64,000 nucleotides of DNA from Globodera rostochiensis (taxonomy: Eukaryota; Nematoda; Chromadorea; Rhabditida; Heteroderidae): assembly GCA_018350325.1 (NCBI GenBank), contig JAEVLN010000041.1, positions 314,682 through 378,681 of the forward strand, given 5' to 3'. Shown here one piece after another: positions 1 to 11,068 of the stretch (within the stretch, counting starts at the first letter, position 1; every line of letters starts with the position of its first letter). Under the pieces are notes generated by a model. That model was not told the origin of the DNA. It saw only the letters and a program-made list of their open reading frames with translations, and did not search any database. Position numbers and translations under genes: made by a program.

Positions 1-985
1 AAGTGCCCGATTCGGGACTCCGTCATCAAATCCCCCCTCCCCCCCCCCACCCAAGTGCCCGATTCGGGACTCCGTCATCAAATCCCCCCTCCCCCCCCCC
101 CCCACCCAAGTGCCCGATTCGCGACTCCGTCATCAAATCCCCCCCCCCCCACCCAAGTGCCCGATTCGGGACTCCGTCATCAAATCCCCCCTCCCCCCCC
201 CCCACCCAAGTGCCCGATTCGGGACTCCGTCATCAAATCCCCCCTCCCCCCCCCCCAAGTGCCTGATTCGGGACTCCGTCATCAAATCCCCCCTCCCCCC
301 CCCCCCAAGTGCCCGATTCGGGACTCCGTCATCAAATCCCCCCTCCCCCCCCCCAAGTGCCCGATTCGGGACTCCGTCATCAAATCCCCCCCCCAAGTGC
401 CCGATTCGGGACTCCGTCATCAAATCCCCCCCCCCAAGTGCCCGATTCGGGACTCCGTCATCAAATCCCCCCCCCAAGTGCCCGATTTCGGGACTCCGTC
501 ATCAAATTCCCCCCCCCCAAGTGCCCGATTCGGGACTCCGTCATCAAATTCCCCCCCCCCCCCCTCCGTCATCAAATTCCCCCCCCCCAAGTGCCCGATT
601 CGGGACTCCGTCATCAAATCCCCCCTCCCCCCCCCCCAAGTGCCCGATTCGGGACTCCGTCATCAAATCCCCCCCCCCAAGTGCCCGATTCGGGACTCCG
701 TCATCAAATTCCCCCCCCCCCCCAAGTGCCCGATTCGGGACTCCGTCATCAAATTCCCCCCCCCCCCCAAGTGCCCGATTCGGGACTCCGTCATCAAATT
801 CCCCCCCCCCCCCCTCCGTCATCAAATTCCCCCCCCCAAGTGCCCGATTCGGGACTCCGTCATCAAATTCCCCCCCCCCCCAAGTGCCCGATTCGGGACT
901 CCGTCATCAAATTCCCCCCCCCCCCCCCCCCCTCCGTCATCAAATTCCCCCCCCCCAAGTGCCCGATTCGGGACTCCGTCATCAA
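1..985. repeat. Poly-C minisatellite in a talin intron
   Basis: About twenty head-to-tail units of roughly 35-55 bp. Each has a conserved core (AAGTGCCCGATTCGGGACTC followed by CGTCATCAAAT) and a C-run of variable length. Some units are truncated to the CGTCATCAAAT part (near 565, 813 and 932). The core contains a short palindrome, CCCGATTCGGG. The array starts before base 1 and ends just beside the talin donor at 1007, so it fills that intron. Long reading frames across it on both strands are by-products of the repeat. Confidence 0.95.
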
Positions 986-1007
986 CCCCCCCCCCCCCGC
1001 CGCTTAC

Positions 1008-3783
1008 TGGAGCACCAGCTGCGCCGTGTTGGTGGCAACTGCCCTTGCCCTTCGGTTCAGCTCCTCGTGGAAAATGCGCTCCTCCTCCGTTTGTTCTTGC
1101 ATTGTGCTGATCATATCGTGCGACAATTCGCCAACTCTGCTGGCAGCTGACAAAATGGTTGCGCGTTTCTCCTGCTTTTCTGGATGGACCTAATTGGAGC
1201 AGTTCAAAAGTGCCTTCCTCCATTCAGTCGAAGTGAGTGACCTTCTCCAAAAAGTCCCCAAAAGCGTTGCACAATTTGCGCGCCGCGTCCATAAGGTCGC
1301 CGGCTCGGCTTTCGTTTGGCATTATGGCGGCCAATTGACGCACTCCGCGGCCCATTTCCGGAAGATTGGAGCCAATGGTGGCAATCGCATGGCCAACGCG
1401 TGTGTCGACAGATTCTTCCGGAATTGCGGTCAGTTGGACGACCTCAAAACAGAAATGTTCGAAATTCTCGAGACTTTGAACGTCCACCCGATTCCCCCCC
1501 CCCACCTCTGCCGTTGCTGCGCCCATCGCTGCCAGTCGGTCACTGACCGCCTCCTTCTCCACCTCTACCCGCCAGTGCCGTTGTGTCTCGGCAAATTGAG
1601 GAAGGTCAATTTGGAGAGGCTTTTGGATCTCCTCCTCCGCCTCCTCGACGGCACGAATGGTCGCTTCGATGGTTCCGATCAGTGCCCTTTGGCTGCGTTC
1701 CCGCGCGTCCAAATAGCGAATTCGCTCCCCCTAAACAAAACGATCGATTTGCTTTTACCGCCCGCCGTTGCCCGTCCCGGCCAACCTTTGGCATTTCCTG
1801 CGCGATTATCATCCCGCTGACACCGCCGTATTGAGGAGCTGAACTTTAGCAGTTGAGACCCCCAAGGCATTCATTCCATTCGTTTACCTCCGGCCGGTTT
1901 CTCAGTGCTGGGCCGGAGTGTTCCATTGGGCAAATATCCCTCCTGGGCGGGGTAAGCCGGTGCCAGATCGCTGTGTGCCATAAGAGTCGCTTTGGCGGGT
2001 GCCACAATGTCCTTCAGAGAAAACATCCATTTTTGTTTGTCCACAAAGCCTGCCCCGAACCTCGACCATTGTGGCCCCCTCGTCCCCCTCAATGCCTCCA
2101 CTGTCCACAATTCGCTTTTTCTTCAGAATAATGTCGATGTACCCGCCAATCAACTAAAGCAATAGTGCCGTTACAAAGCACAGCGCCTCCTTGCCTGGCC
2201 AATTCGTTCCCCCTCCAGCGTTTGCACAGAGTAATAACCGTCCTTGTAGTCCCCAAAGTCGAGAGTGAACGTTTTGTACGAGGCGGCCCAACGACGGACC
2301 TTCAAACGGCGACGGTCAATTGTTGGGGGGGGGGGGTTGGACCTGTTCAAGCGGCCACTCCTTCAGAACCGCCTTCGTCCGCTCGTCCACCCGCATAACG
2401 GAGTCTTTGTTGACGCCGAGCAGACGCGGGATCAGCCGGTTCTTGCCGGGCAACTTCTCCTTGACCAGAAAGAAAGTGACTCCGTAAGTGGGCAGTGATT
2501 GGCACAGCTCGCAGTATTTCTTTTTAGGCGCTGCCGAGTCCTCGTACATCAACTCCCGATAGTCCTTGGACGGGTTGGGAATGAGCAATTCTTACTTTCA
2601 TTTCCTCACCTGTATGATATTCTTCTCCAACTCTTTGGCTTTTGCATATTCCTTCGGCAACAAGTTTTTGGCACTAACCAATTAAAATGATCAGTCACAA
2701 ATCACAAACTGTTCGGCTAACTCACTCAACACTTCGCTGGATGCCTTCTTCATAAGGGCCATATTCGATGTAGCATTGAAGCGCGGCCAGCTTAATAGCC
2801 GTGTCCCTGGAGACCGGATGAAGTCCACGCAAAACGCCGTCCCGACATTGGATGTACAGCTTCAAACCGTCAAGATCGTCCAATTTATCGCGAATAGAAC
2901 CGACCAAGTTCAGCTGCACCGGGTCTCTTGTGTCCACATTTGTGTCGGAGAAGAAGAACTTTCTTCGAAGAGTAAGTTGTTCGTCCTCGGCTATGTTCTG
3001 TTCCCTTAGGGTTTTTGAATGGTCCGCCCAATTAATTTCGGCGTCCGTGTGCAGCTTGGCCCTTAAATAGTAACAAATAAATGCCCGCAAGTGCGGTACT
3101 CTCTTCTCCGACCTCAGCTGCTGTATCTGCCGCTCCTTCTTCCGTCCGATTGTGTTCATAAAAGTGTTCTCCAGCCCCCGCTGCTTGGGACGCGGCTCGT
3201 CCGAGCCGTTTATGTGCGGAGTCTTCTCCCGCTCGGCCATGGACAGTCCATTCTCCATTCCCCCGTCCGTCCCCTCGGGGGCCGTTCCCCTGACCAGTGA
3301 GTACTCCTCGTGGTTGGCAATGCCCATTTTGGAGCAGATCACCACCATCAACTGCGAAACCGGCTGTGATTCATCAACGAACACCGTTTTGACCGCTCCT
3401 CCGTCCAATGTCCGCACCCGAAGTGGCCGAATTTTGTTTTTGTACTCCAACGTGTCCTGGACACATTGAATTTGTTCGACCTTTCCATTCCCCCAGGCTT
3501 ACTTACCCCATTCCGGATTAGATAATACTCCAACGTTCGTCCATTTTCCATCCACACGCATTTTGTCGGGTCGTCCTCCACTCGAAATAGCCCATAATCG
3601 TTTGCTAAATCGACCGTGGCCGTATAAACGGCAGTGCCATTGGCACTTACGATTGCCCGGCATATGTCCCAATTTGTCTCTGATCAGTCTGCACGCGTCG
3701 TGGACCAATGTCCGGGGTTCGAATTGCATTGTCTTTTTGATGCCCTTCTCGCGACATTCGATATTCAGTGTTAGCACACCCAT
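1008..3783 (-). CDS. tln-1: Talin, N-terminal FERM head and start of rod (partial)
   Basis: Talin links integrin tails to actin at adhesion sites and muscle attachments. The start at 3783 opens MGVLTLNIECREKG, followed by MQFEPRTLVHDACR, the F0 start of the talin head. Exon 2 (about 3490-3615) reads NDYGLFRVEDDPTKCVWMEN. The exon at about 2722-3470 carries F1/F2, including ANHEEYSLVRG, LRRKFFFSD and RDPVQLNLV. The next exons hold F3 (YGVTFFLVKEKLPGKNRLIP, GGYIDIILKKKR). The segment at 1224-1712 begins the rod (ALIGTIEATIRAVEEAEEE, HAIATIGSNLPEMGRGVRQL). The last exon visible ends QLVLQ at a GTAAGC donor (1008/1007). The rest of the rod lies beyond base 1, past the minisatellite. The order of homologous blocks matches animal talin throughout. 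Individual exon edges in 1700-2350 are less certain. Confidence 0.93.
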
Positions 3784-3789
3784 CTTAGG

Positions 3790-5285
3790 CGGGACGATCA
3801 GTTCAAGAACTGCCGATCAATTAACTCTCAGATTTTGGAAGAGACACGAAGGGCACAAAATCAGTGGGAATACCCTGAGGCAAAGTTTAAAATGATACGA
3901 AATTATTGTTAAAAAGGGGAAAATTGTTTGTTGCGGTGTATATGTAAGGAGCGGATGAAACTATATCCCCGCGGGGCACAACGCCAAACGAAAATTTAAA
4001 TTGCCTATTTTGCAAATGACAAATGCCTTTTTGCCATTGTTACAAGGAAACGATCGAAATGGAATTGATTGAATTAAGACAAAAAAGCTCATCGCCATAG
4101 GAATAATTGAGGGGGATGTATGTGGGGGGGGGGGGGATGAATGTGAGGGAAATGGGAGATGGAGGTGAAGTTGGAGGGGGGGGGGCATTGTTTATTTGCT
4201 TTGGAGTGGGGGGGGGGCAGTGACCTCTTAAGAAGAATCATTGGGGGGGGGGGGGGAGGAGGGAGAAGAGCGGGATGAACGGCCGGCGGGGTAAGACGGG
4301 TGGGTACTTTGATCAGAGATGGGTGCTTTGATCAGAAATGGACGTGTCAATCAGCGGTCGGCGGTCTAAAAAGTTAAAAAGCATGAATGAGCGGTGTCCC
4401 CCGGGGGGGGGGGGATTGGACTCAACGATAGGAATTGCTCTCTACTCGATTGGGCAAATGCAAATTGAGGGACAATTTTAATTTAACTGTTGGACGGCGT
4501 ATTCATATGAATGTAATATTTGCGGTTGTGGAATTATGCAAAGCGGGGAGGCGGGGCGGGGGGGGGGGGGCGCGGGGGAGAGGCGGGGGGGGAGGCGGGG
4601 GGGGGGAGGCGGGGGGGCGGGGGAGGCGGCGGACAGTGCCCGCCCATTGGGCGGTCAAGTGGACAAATAGCGACCGCAAAAAGCTTCCATCAACAGCAGC
4701 AGAAGAAGAGAAGCAGGCACTTCTTTCGGCTCATTGTCGGCCAATTTTAGTGAAGAAGCTGGCCCAATTGGCCAGAAAACGGACATTTTGCAACGCTTCT
4801 GCCGCCTCTGTTGGGGTCCGTCCCCCCGGGGGAGTGGCGGGGCGTCGTCCCCAAGCCTATTGAGCCCCCCCCCCCCGCTGTGTCCATTGACTGGCCAATG
4901 TGTGTAGTGCTTGAAGACGAGGGGAGGAGAGGACAACCTTCGAGATTTGCTTCTTTGCATCCATCGGAAGAATGGAATGGATGAGAGAATGTTAGGAAAG
5001 GATGTTGTAAATGTGAGGGAATTGGGGGAGAGGATGAATGGACGTCGTCGGAGGGGGGGGGGGGGGGAGAATGAATGGGCGGCTTTGTAGGGACGGACAG
5101 ACACGGGAGACCGAATAGAAGGGGAGAGCGGGAAGAGCCTCTCGGGTGAGGCCCGAGAAGTACCCCCCCCCCCATAGAATCTCTGTTTTTGACAAATCTT
5201 TCGTTTGGCCTCGCCATTGCAGCAAAACAAAAATGCCTCTTTTCTGTCCAAACCGTTAAAATGAAGATGAAAAGGGCACTGTGTA
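3790..5285. other. Intergenic region with many G-runs
   Basis: I see no convincing coding exon. Several G-runs of 8-14 bases (4127-4260, 4405, 4558-4625, 5056) are scattered in otherwise ordinary sequence. Frames reading poly-Gly, poly-Pro or Arg-Gly here are homopolymer artefacts. Confidence 0.6.
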
Positions 5286-5291
5286 CAATGA

Positions 5292-5708
5292 ATGATGGCA
5301 CAAACGGAAGGCTTTACGGAAGGGGGTCAAATTAGTGGAAGCGAGAAATTAACGGTAAAAGAAGTAAATCGATTGGCGAAATTGATTTCGACGGACCGAA
5401 GCACTTCGACCACCACTAGAAGAAGCATCTTCTCCATCACCAACTCCCACCTCAAACCCACTCACCAGCAAAGCAGCACTCCCTCCCCTCCAGCGCCCAC
5501 CTCAGATGGCTTTTCTCCATTCGATCGGTCGGGTGAACAAAATGGTAAAGCAAGGCGAGAGGAAGAAAATAGAAACGAATCATTCGTCGCTGGAGGCGAA
5601 GACGGAATCCGCACAGCCCCCCCCCCCCCCCTCGCCCATTTCCGTCATTCTTTCGTCCCCTTTAGCCCCCCCCCCCGCAAGAGTATTGGGTGTGTGGTGT
5701 GGACTTAA
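5292..5708 (+). CDS. Possible coding exon, unknown protein
   Basis: An open frame begins MMAQTEGF and holds a plausible stretch (EKLTVKEVNRLAKLISTD) followed by Ser/Thr/Pro-rich sequence and a charged segment. I recognise no family. The frame runs into C-runs near 5617 where it becomes Pro-rich, and no downstream exon was found, so it may be only the first exon of a gene or a chance frame. Confidence 0.25.
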   Translation: MMAQTEGFTEGGQISGSEKLTVKEVNRLAKLISTDRSTSTTTRRSIFSITNSHLKPTHQQSSTPSPPAPTSDGFSPFDRSGEQNGKARREEENRNESFVAGGEDGIRTAPPPPLAHFRHSFVPFSPPPRKSIGCVVWT

Positions 5709-5974
5709 CCCTGGGGTATTGGAAAGAGTTTCTAAAGACAAAATGACGAAAATTGTGAGAGAGAGCGAAGAAGCCCTGATGGGGAGGGGCGGGGGGGGGC
5801 TGAAGCTTATAGAGGGAGGGATTGAGCATTTGGCCTGAAGAAGCAAAGGAGCAATTGTTGGCTCCGGGGAATTCACTCATCAGTGCACATCCGCCAGGCT
5901 TTATTCCCCTCCCCCATCCCAATTTCCTCTCAGGGCATCCTTCGATTTTCGCTTTTCATCGGAGAAGCAAAAGT

Positions 5975-6415
5975 AATCGGAGGGGGGGGGGAGAAGGGAG
6001 GGGGGAGGAGAAGGGGGGGGAGGGGAAGGAGGAAAGGAGGAGGGGGAGGGGGGGGAGAAGGGGGAGGGGAGGGAAGGAGGGGGAAGAGGGGGGGGGGGAT
6101 GGGAGAGGCGGGGGGGGGGAAAGGGGGGGGAGGCGGGGGGGGGGGGGGAAAGGGGGGGAGGGGGGGGGGGAAAAGGGGGGGAGGCGGGGGGGGGGGGGGA
6201 GAAGGGAGGGGGGAGGAGAAGGGGGGGGCGAGGGGGGAAAAGGAGGAGGGGGAGGGGGGGGAGGAAGGGGGGAGGGGAGGGAAGGAGGGGGGAAGAGGGG
6301 GGGGGGGGGGGGGATAAGGGGGGGAGGCGGGGGGGGGGGGGGGGGGGGGAAGGGGGGGGGGGAGGGGAGGGGGGGAGGCGGGGGAGGGGGGGGGGGAGGG
6401 GGGGGGGGGGGGAAG
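5975..6415. repeat. Extreme G-rich low-complexity tract
   Basis: About 440 bp that on this strand is almost only G with scattered A and rare C, including a nearly repeated block (5990-6110 resembles 6190-6310). It is pure purine on one strand. Frames of 140-240 codons of Gly/Glu/Arg here are artefacts. Confidence 0.9.
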
Positions 6416-6419
6416 CGAA

Positions 6420-7300
6420 AGGCGACGACGTACTATAAAAGAAAAGCGATTGGATGTAAAATGAAACTCCGAGCGGATAAGGACAAATTAACGCAAACAA
6501 AATCAGTCAAGAATTTTTGGATCAATCGGACGGAGAGCATTTTAATTTAACAAAAAGCAAATTCAATTTGGAATGACAGAAATACAATTCTGACAGATTA
6601 ATTCTGGAGATGATCGATCCATTGGCTCTGCAAATATTTGGAATTTTTCTCCAAAAAATTAATGTGATTATGTACAGATTGACGCCATGAAAATAAAGCA
6701 TTTTTCCTTTTGGCATTTTTTTTACCCATCTTTCTCTTAAATCGATCCTTTTTATTTTGTCTTTTTGGGCTTTTTCCCTGGCGCCCGGACAATTGGACAG
6801 TGAGGACAATCCGACAGAAGTTATCGACTTTGAAGAAATTTTATTTTTTTTCGGCATTTCGTGACTTCAACATTATGTTGGCGCGCCAATCGACTCTTAT
6901 TGACCTATTTGAGAGTAATTGCCTATGAATCTCAAATTTATGTTCAGTAAATTTAAGGAGTTTTTTAATCTGCGCCATTCAAATAGGCACGATTTCCCTC
7001 CTTTTGTTTGTCGCTGTTTTGGAGAAGTTTCCATTTAAACAAATATGCGTAAATTATTTTCTGAATTAAAATAATCTTTTAAAGAATTTCAAATTGCATT
7101 TCTAAAATTCAGACTATTTATAATCTTTCATCAGCAGAATTGGCGTTTTTACGTCAAATAAATTGTTGAATAATGAAATATGCCGCACAGTTTTCACTTT
7201 GCACTAAACAAAAGCCTCTTTTGCAAGAAGAAATAAACTCAACAAATAAATTTATCGACAAAAACGTAAGTTTTAATCGTTTTGGGTTAAATGCCCGAGG
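6420..7300. other. AT-rich intergenic DNA, nothing recognised
   Basis: AT-rich sequence with short frames only. I see no domain, splice-bounded exon or inverted repeat that I can support. Confidence 0.5.
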
Positions 7301-7307
7301 CAAATAT

Positions 7308-7419
7308 TTATTTTTTCGACTCTTTCGGGGCCAATTCATTCATTAAATTTTTCTGCACTTTGTCCCTCTCCAATCGTCGTTTTGTGTATGTAATTTCCTC
7401 AATTTGATCGCGTAATTCG
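7308..7419 (-). CDS. Putative last exon of a coiled-coil protein
   Basis: Downstream of a TTTTTGTATAG acceptor the frame reads ELRDQIEEITYTKRRLERDK and ends KESKK before TAA at 7308-7310. The charged heptad-like sequence suggests a coiled-coil C-terminus. The upstream exons were not found: the DNA beyond 7460 becomes C-runs, with a possible GTTAGTATC donor near 7480. The family is unknown and a chance frame cannot be excluded. Confidence 0.3.
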
Positions 7420-7489
7420 CTATACAAAAATACGAAATAGAATGAAAGAGAAGAGAAAGAGTTGGGGGAGATACTAACTCGATTGTTAC

Positions 7490-7640
7490 CCACCCCCCCC
7501 CCCCCAGACCCCCCCCCCCCCCGCCCCCCCCCCCCCGCCCTCCGCCCGGTTGCGCACCCCCCCCCCCCTCCCCTCCCAATTGCGCATTCCCTCCCACCCA
7601 CACAATCTCGCCCCCAACCCCCCTTCCCCCCCCCACGCTC
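7490..7640. repeat. C-run low-complexity tract
   Basis: Successive C-runs of 7-14 bases broken by short unique sequence; G-runs on the minus strand. Confidence 0.8.
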
Positions 7641-8184
7641 ATTTCCTCATCCCACCACCATTCCAAAAATGACTGGATGAATGAATCTCTCCACTCCTTC
7701 TTCCCTCTTTGCATGCTCTTCTCTTCCGATCACTCTCGTCTCGGTCTTCGACCCATTCCCCAAACACCCCCCCCCCCCACAACCCCTCAACACCCCCCCC
7801 CCACATCCAGTTCCCCCCCCTTGGCCATCACTCTCGTCCGTGTCCTTTCTCTCAAATGTTTTGTACTGCTGCTGTTGCACGGGTTCAAACGGACGAAGGC
7901 AAGGGAGACGATGCTTTTTCTGTTTACATCCGTACTTTAGGCTTAGGCAAAGGATTTTTCATGGAGGACAAAAAGGAAATAACGAATACAAAGTTTCGGC
8001 TTTCCGATACAAATTTTAGGCAAAGGATCTCCGATCACTCATTTTATATTATGTAACTATTATCCAATTCTTCCACGGCCTCCCCCTTTTCAAGCCACTG
8101 ATCGGATGGATGGTTGGATGATCGATCACCCAACAGACACTTTATCCAATGTTTTTGGCGGTCTGTTTGCTGCCCTTCACCCCT

Positions 8185-8552
8185 TTACCCCCTCCCGGCC
8201 CCTCCCCCCACCCCCCACTCTCCTCCCTCCCTCCCCCCCACCCTCCTCTCCCTCCCTCCCCTCCCCTCCCCCCCCCCTCCTCTCCCTCCCTCCCCCCCTC
8301 CTCCCCCCCCCCCCCTCCTCCTCCTCTCCCTCCCTCCCCCCCCCTCCTCTCTCCTTCCCCCTGCCCCCCTCCCCTGCCCCCCTCCCCTGCCCCCCTCCCC
8401 TGCCCCCCTCCCCTGCCCCCCTCCCCTGCCCCCCTCCCCTGCCCCCCTCCCCTGCCCCCCCTCCCCTGCCCCCCTCCCCTGCCCCCCCCTCCCCTGCCCC
8501 CCTCCCCTGCCCCCCTCCCCTGCCCCCCTCCCCTGCCCCCCTCCCCTGCCAC
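8185..8552. repeat. C/T-rich tract with a 13-bp tandem array
   Basis: The first half is an irregular C/T tract. From about 8345 to 8550 it becomes a near-perfect tandem array of a 13-bp unit (TGCCCCCCTCCCC), about fifteen copies with single-base length changes. Proline-rich frames over it are not genes. Confidence 0.9.
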
Positions 8553-9187
8553 TCGTAAAATCTCAACAGCGACACATCCCAAATTCCATCTACGCCCCGT
8601 TTCCGCGCAACTCGAAATGATTCCCCTTCCCCTTCCAACTCCAATTTGACCCAAAATTCGACCTTCACCACAGATCATCTCCCACCCTCCCCCCCCTTCC
8701 TGATCATTTCCAATCTTCAACCCCCCACAGTTCGTCTGGAAGGTCTAAATCAACATTCTGAGATATTTCACACTTAAATTGTCGTTGATTTCCCCAAATA
8801 CGCAGTTTTACGTTGTTTTGTTTCGGTTCGAAGTTTTTCCCCTTTAATGAACTAATCGAAAATTAACGCCCTTAAATAGAAAAGTGCAAAAGGGGAAAGG
8901 AGAAATGAGGGCGCAGATCACTTCAAATTCAAATACAATTTGAGAAAGGGCACTTATTGAGACTTCGAACTGTCCGCGTGAAAATGGAAGGAATTGCGCA
9001 TTCAATTAATGGGAAACGGCAGCTGATTGCCTGAGGGGGGGGGGAATTCAAAACGGGCAGTGCTTAATGAACAAAGAGACAGGAAGCCCCCCCCCCTCCC
9101 TCCCTCCCTTATTTTTCCGATCACCAACCGATCAAAATTCCTCATATTCCTTTAAATCACTGAAATTTCGATTTTAGAGGGCACATA

Positions 9188-9910
9188 ATGGGGTTTTCAC
9201 TTCGAATACCGTCCCGTCGGCTCTCGTCCAACTTCGGAGTATTAATTTTTTTGTGTTTCATTGCTTTGGCACGTGCTCAAAACAACCAACCCCAACCAAC
9301 GTGTGGCGCCAACCAAATATTCAATGGCCAAAGTTGCGCTTGCGCTGCCGGGTTGGCCATTAATTAAATTATAAACTCAAATCTTTGGCCATTCCTTCGC
9401 ATTTACTCAAATAATTAGGCAACAATCGAAGTGTGCCACAATTTAATGACTTTCATTGGTCGTTTTGGGATTAAATGACTTTTTTAGATACTTCGACAAG
9501 GGCTCGAAGGACCGGTGTGAAGACGAGTGCAGTGAAGTCAGTCAATTCCCTACCCCTCCCCCGCCCCTTTTTCCGATCAGTCCGACTAATCACTCCCCTC
9601 AGGAGCACCAATCTCTTTTCACTTCCGGCGAATGCGTTCAGTTCGGCCGGAGCTCTAAAGTGTCTGCCCCATGTGAGACATTTTGTCCAATGCCTTTGGC
9701 ATTTCCATCGCTTTAGGCAACATTAAATGTGCCGTTCGGTTGCGCTTATGGACCATTTTTGCTCTTTTTGCGGTGATTTCAGCGGCGGTGGTCATTTTGG
9801 CATTGATTCTGCCGATGTGCGTCATCAACTGCTTCTCCTGTCTCCACTCCAAAAAGGTCCTACCATCGATTAAGCTAATTAAGCTACTGGACGTTCCCTT
9901 AAATTGCTAG
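9188..9910 (+). CDS. Small Cys-rich type I membrane protein
   Basis: Four exons give 158 residues: 9188-9351, 9488-9536, 9603-9672 and 9717-9910, with phases matching at every junction. The N-terminus is a signal peptide (LIFLCFIALARAQ). The ectodomain has paired cysteines (CGANQIFNGQSCACAAG, then RCEDEC, GECVQFG, NIKCAV). A hydrophobic helix follows (FALFAVISAAVVILALIL), then a Cys-containing juxtamembrane segment (CVINCFSCLHSKK) and a short tail that could be palmitoylated. The FNGQSCAC spacing recalls small EB-like cysteine modules of nematode secreted proteins, but I cannot name a family. The third intron has a good GTGAGA donor and is only 44 nt. Confidence 0.62.
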
Positions 9911-9966
9911 GACTGAAGTGGGTTTGGAATTCTTAGCCACCGAGCCAATTGGCCATATGTTTCGGC

Positions 9967-10159
9967 TAGGGTCGGACGGGACCGGGACGGGATTTCCCGG
10001 GTTTTTCAGGTCCCGGTCGGGACTTTTTGGAAACTGAAAAATTCATCACATCTTCCTGATTTTTGCTTCAGTTTCTTAACAAAAATTGCCAAAAAAATTT
10101 TTCTTTTGAAAAGTCCCGGTCCCGGTTTTTCCCAAAAGTCCTGGTCCCGTCCAACCCTA
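9967..10159. mobile_element. hAT-like MITE, TAGGG ends, 8-bp TSD
   Basis: Inverted ends of about 20 bp (TAGGGTCGGACGGGACC at the left; its near-complement at the right) flank an AT-rich core. The direct repeat GTTTCGGC lies on both sides (9959-9966 and 10160-10167). An 8-bp duplication with short TIRs fits the hAT superfamily. No coding sequence. Confidence 0.9.
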
Positions 10160-10171
10160 GTTTCGGCATTT

Positions 10172-10650
10172 TTATTCCTTCGTGAGGAAAGAGTTAAAAA
10201 CTGAGTCTCTTTTTGTTGGGCTGATCGAAGAAAATTTGATCAGATAGAATTTAAAAAAAAAGATTGAGTTTAGGCCTCCAAGCACAGCAAACGAGTGGCC
10301 ATTGAGACACAGCAATCGCCGAGCAAAGAGCAACAGCTTCAAACCCTCTCCTATAATCCTTATGTCGGTCCAAAATGCCCAAAAATATTTCCCGAACATT
10401 TCAGAGTTATTGGCCTTACTACGGGCGTTGAACGATTTGAATGGTAGCAGCAACTGACGAATTCGATCAACAAATTTAAGTATTCAACTTAAACGAGATG
10501 CCCGTGCACCATCACCACCACCGTACCTTCGACACACCGTAGTACATCTACCGTATCCGTATCGTCTCGCACATCTTTCGCTCCGCGCTCAAATGTTCTC
10601 GCTTTTGCCACTCAATCAGCAGCCCCCCCCGCCCCTACCTGATAGTAGGG
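10172..10650. other. Intergenic, no supported gene
   Basis: A 93-codon minus frame (10172-10453) shows no domain, splice structure or signal peptide. I do not support a gene here. Confidence 0.4.
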
Positions 10651-10658
10651 GTCGGGTC

Positions 10659-10909
10659 GTTTGGGCGCCGAATAATAAATAAAACAAAGAAGCTTTATAA
10701 GTTATCTTTATTGACAAACTACACTTAAAGCTTCCGATTAATATCAAAATTTGTTTGTTTGGTTGAGATATAATGTTGCCAATTAGGGTGAGGGCGGGTA
10801 CCCGCCCGGGCAAAACTCGACTCGGGTATCCGCCTGGCCCATTTCCGAATACCCGACCGGGTTCAGCCATTTTTCCGCACCCTAATTGCTAATTCTTCGG
10901 CGCCCAAAC
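10659..10909. mobile_element. Nested pair of small inverted-repeat elements
   Basis: The outer inverted repeat CGTTTGGGCGCCGAA occurs near 10659 and, complemented, near 10895-10909. Inside it a second element at about 10781-10886 has TAGGGTG/CACCCTA ends, a GC-rich palindromic body and an imperfect flanking duplication (TTGCCAAT against TTGCTAAT). Confidence 0.65.
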
Positions 10910-11068
10910 GGCAGCGCTCAAACGTCCCGCTCCCCCATGTGAATGAACACCACCTAATTCGAGAAAATAGTGCTTTTTTATTCTAAGATTTTAAAAATGC
11001 AGATAAATATTCTATTTCTTTTTTGCGATTGCACGTTTTCGCGAGAGTTGAAAAGTGAACAAAATGTG

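Noticed and set aside
3..1193. Long Pro-rich frames (up to 351 codons) over the left minisatellite
   Set aside because: They follow the repeat unit, exist in several frames at once, and lie inside the talin intron.
5822..6550. Gly/Arg-rich or Pro-rich proteins across the 5.9-6.4 kb G tract
   Set aside because: Pure homopolymer coding on both strands with no conserved unit or splice structure.
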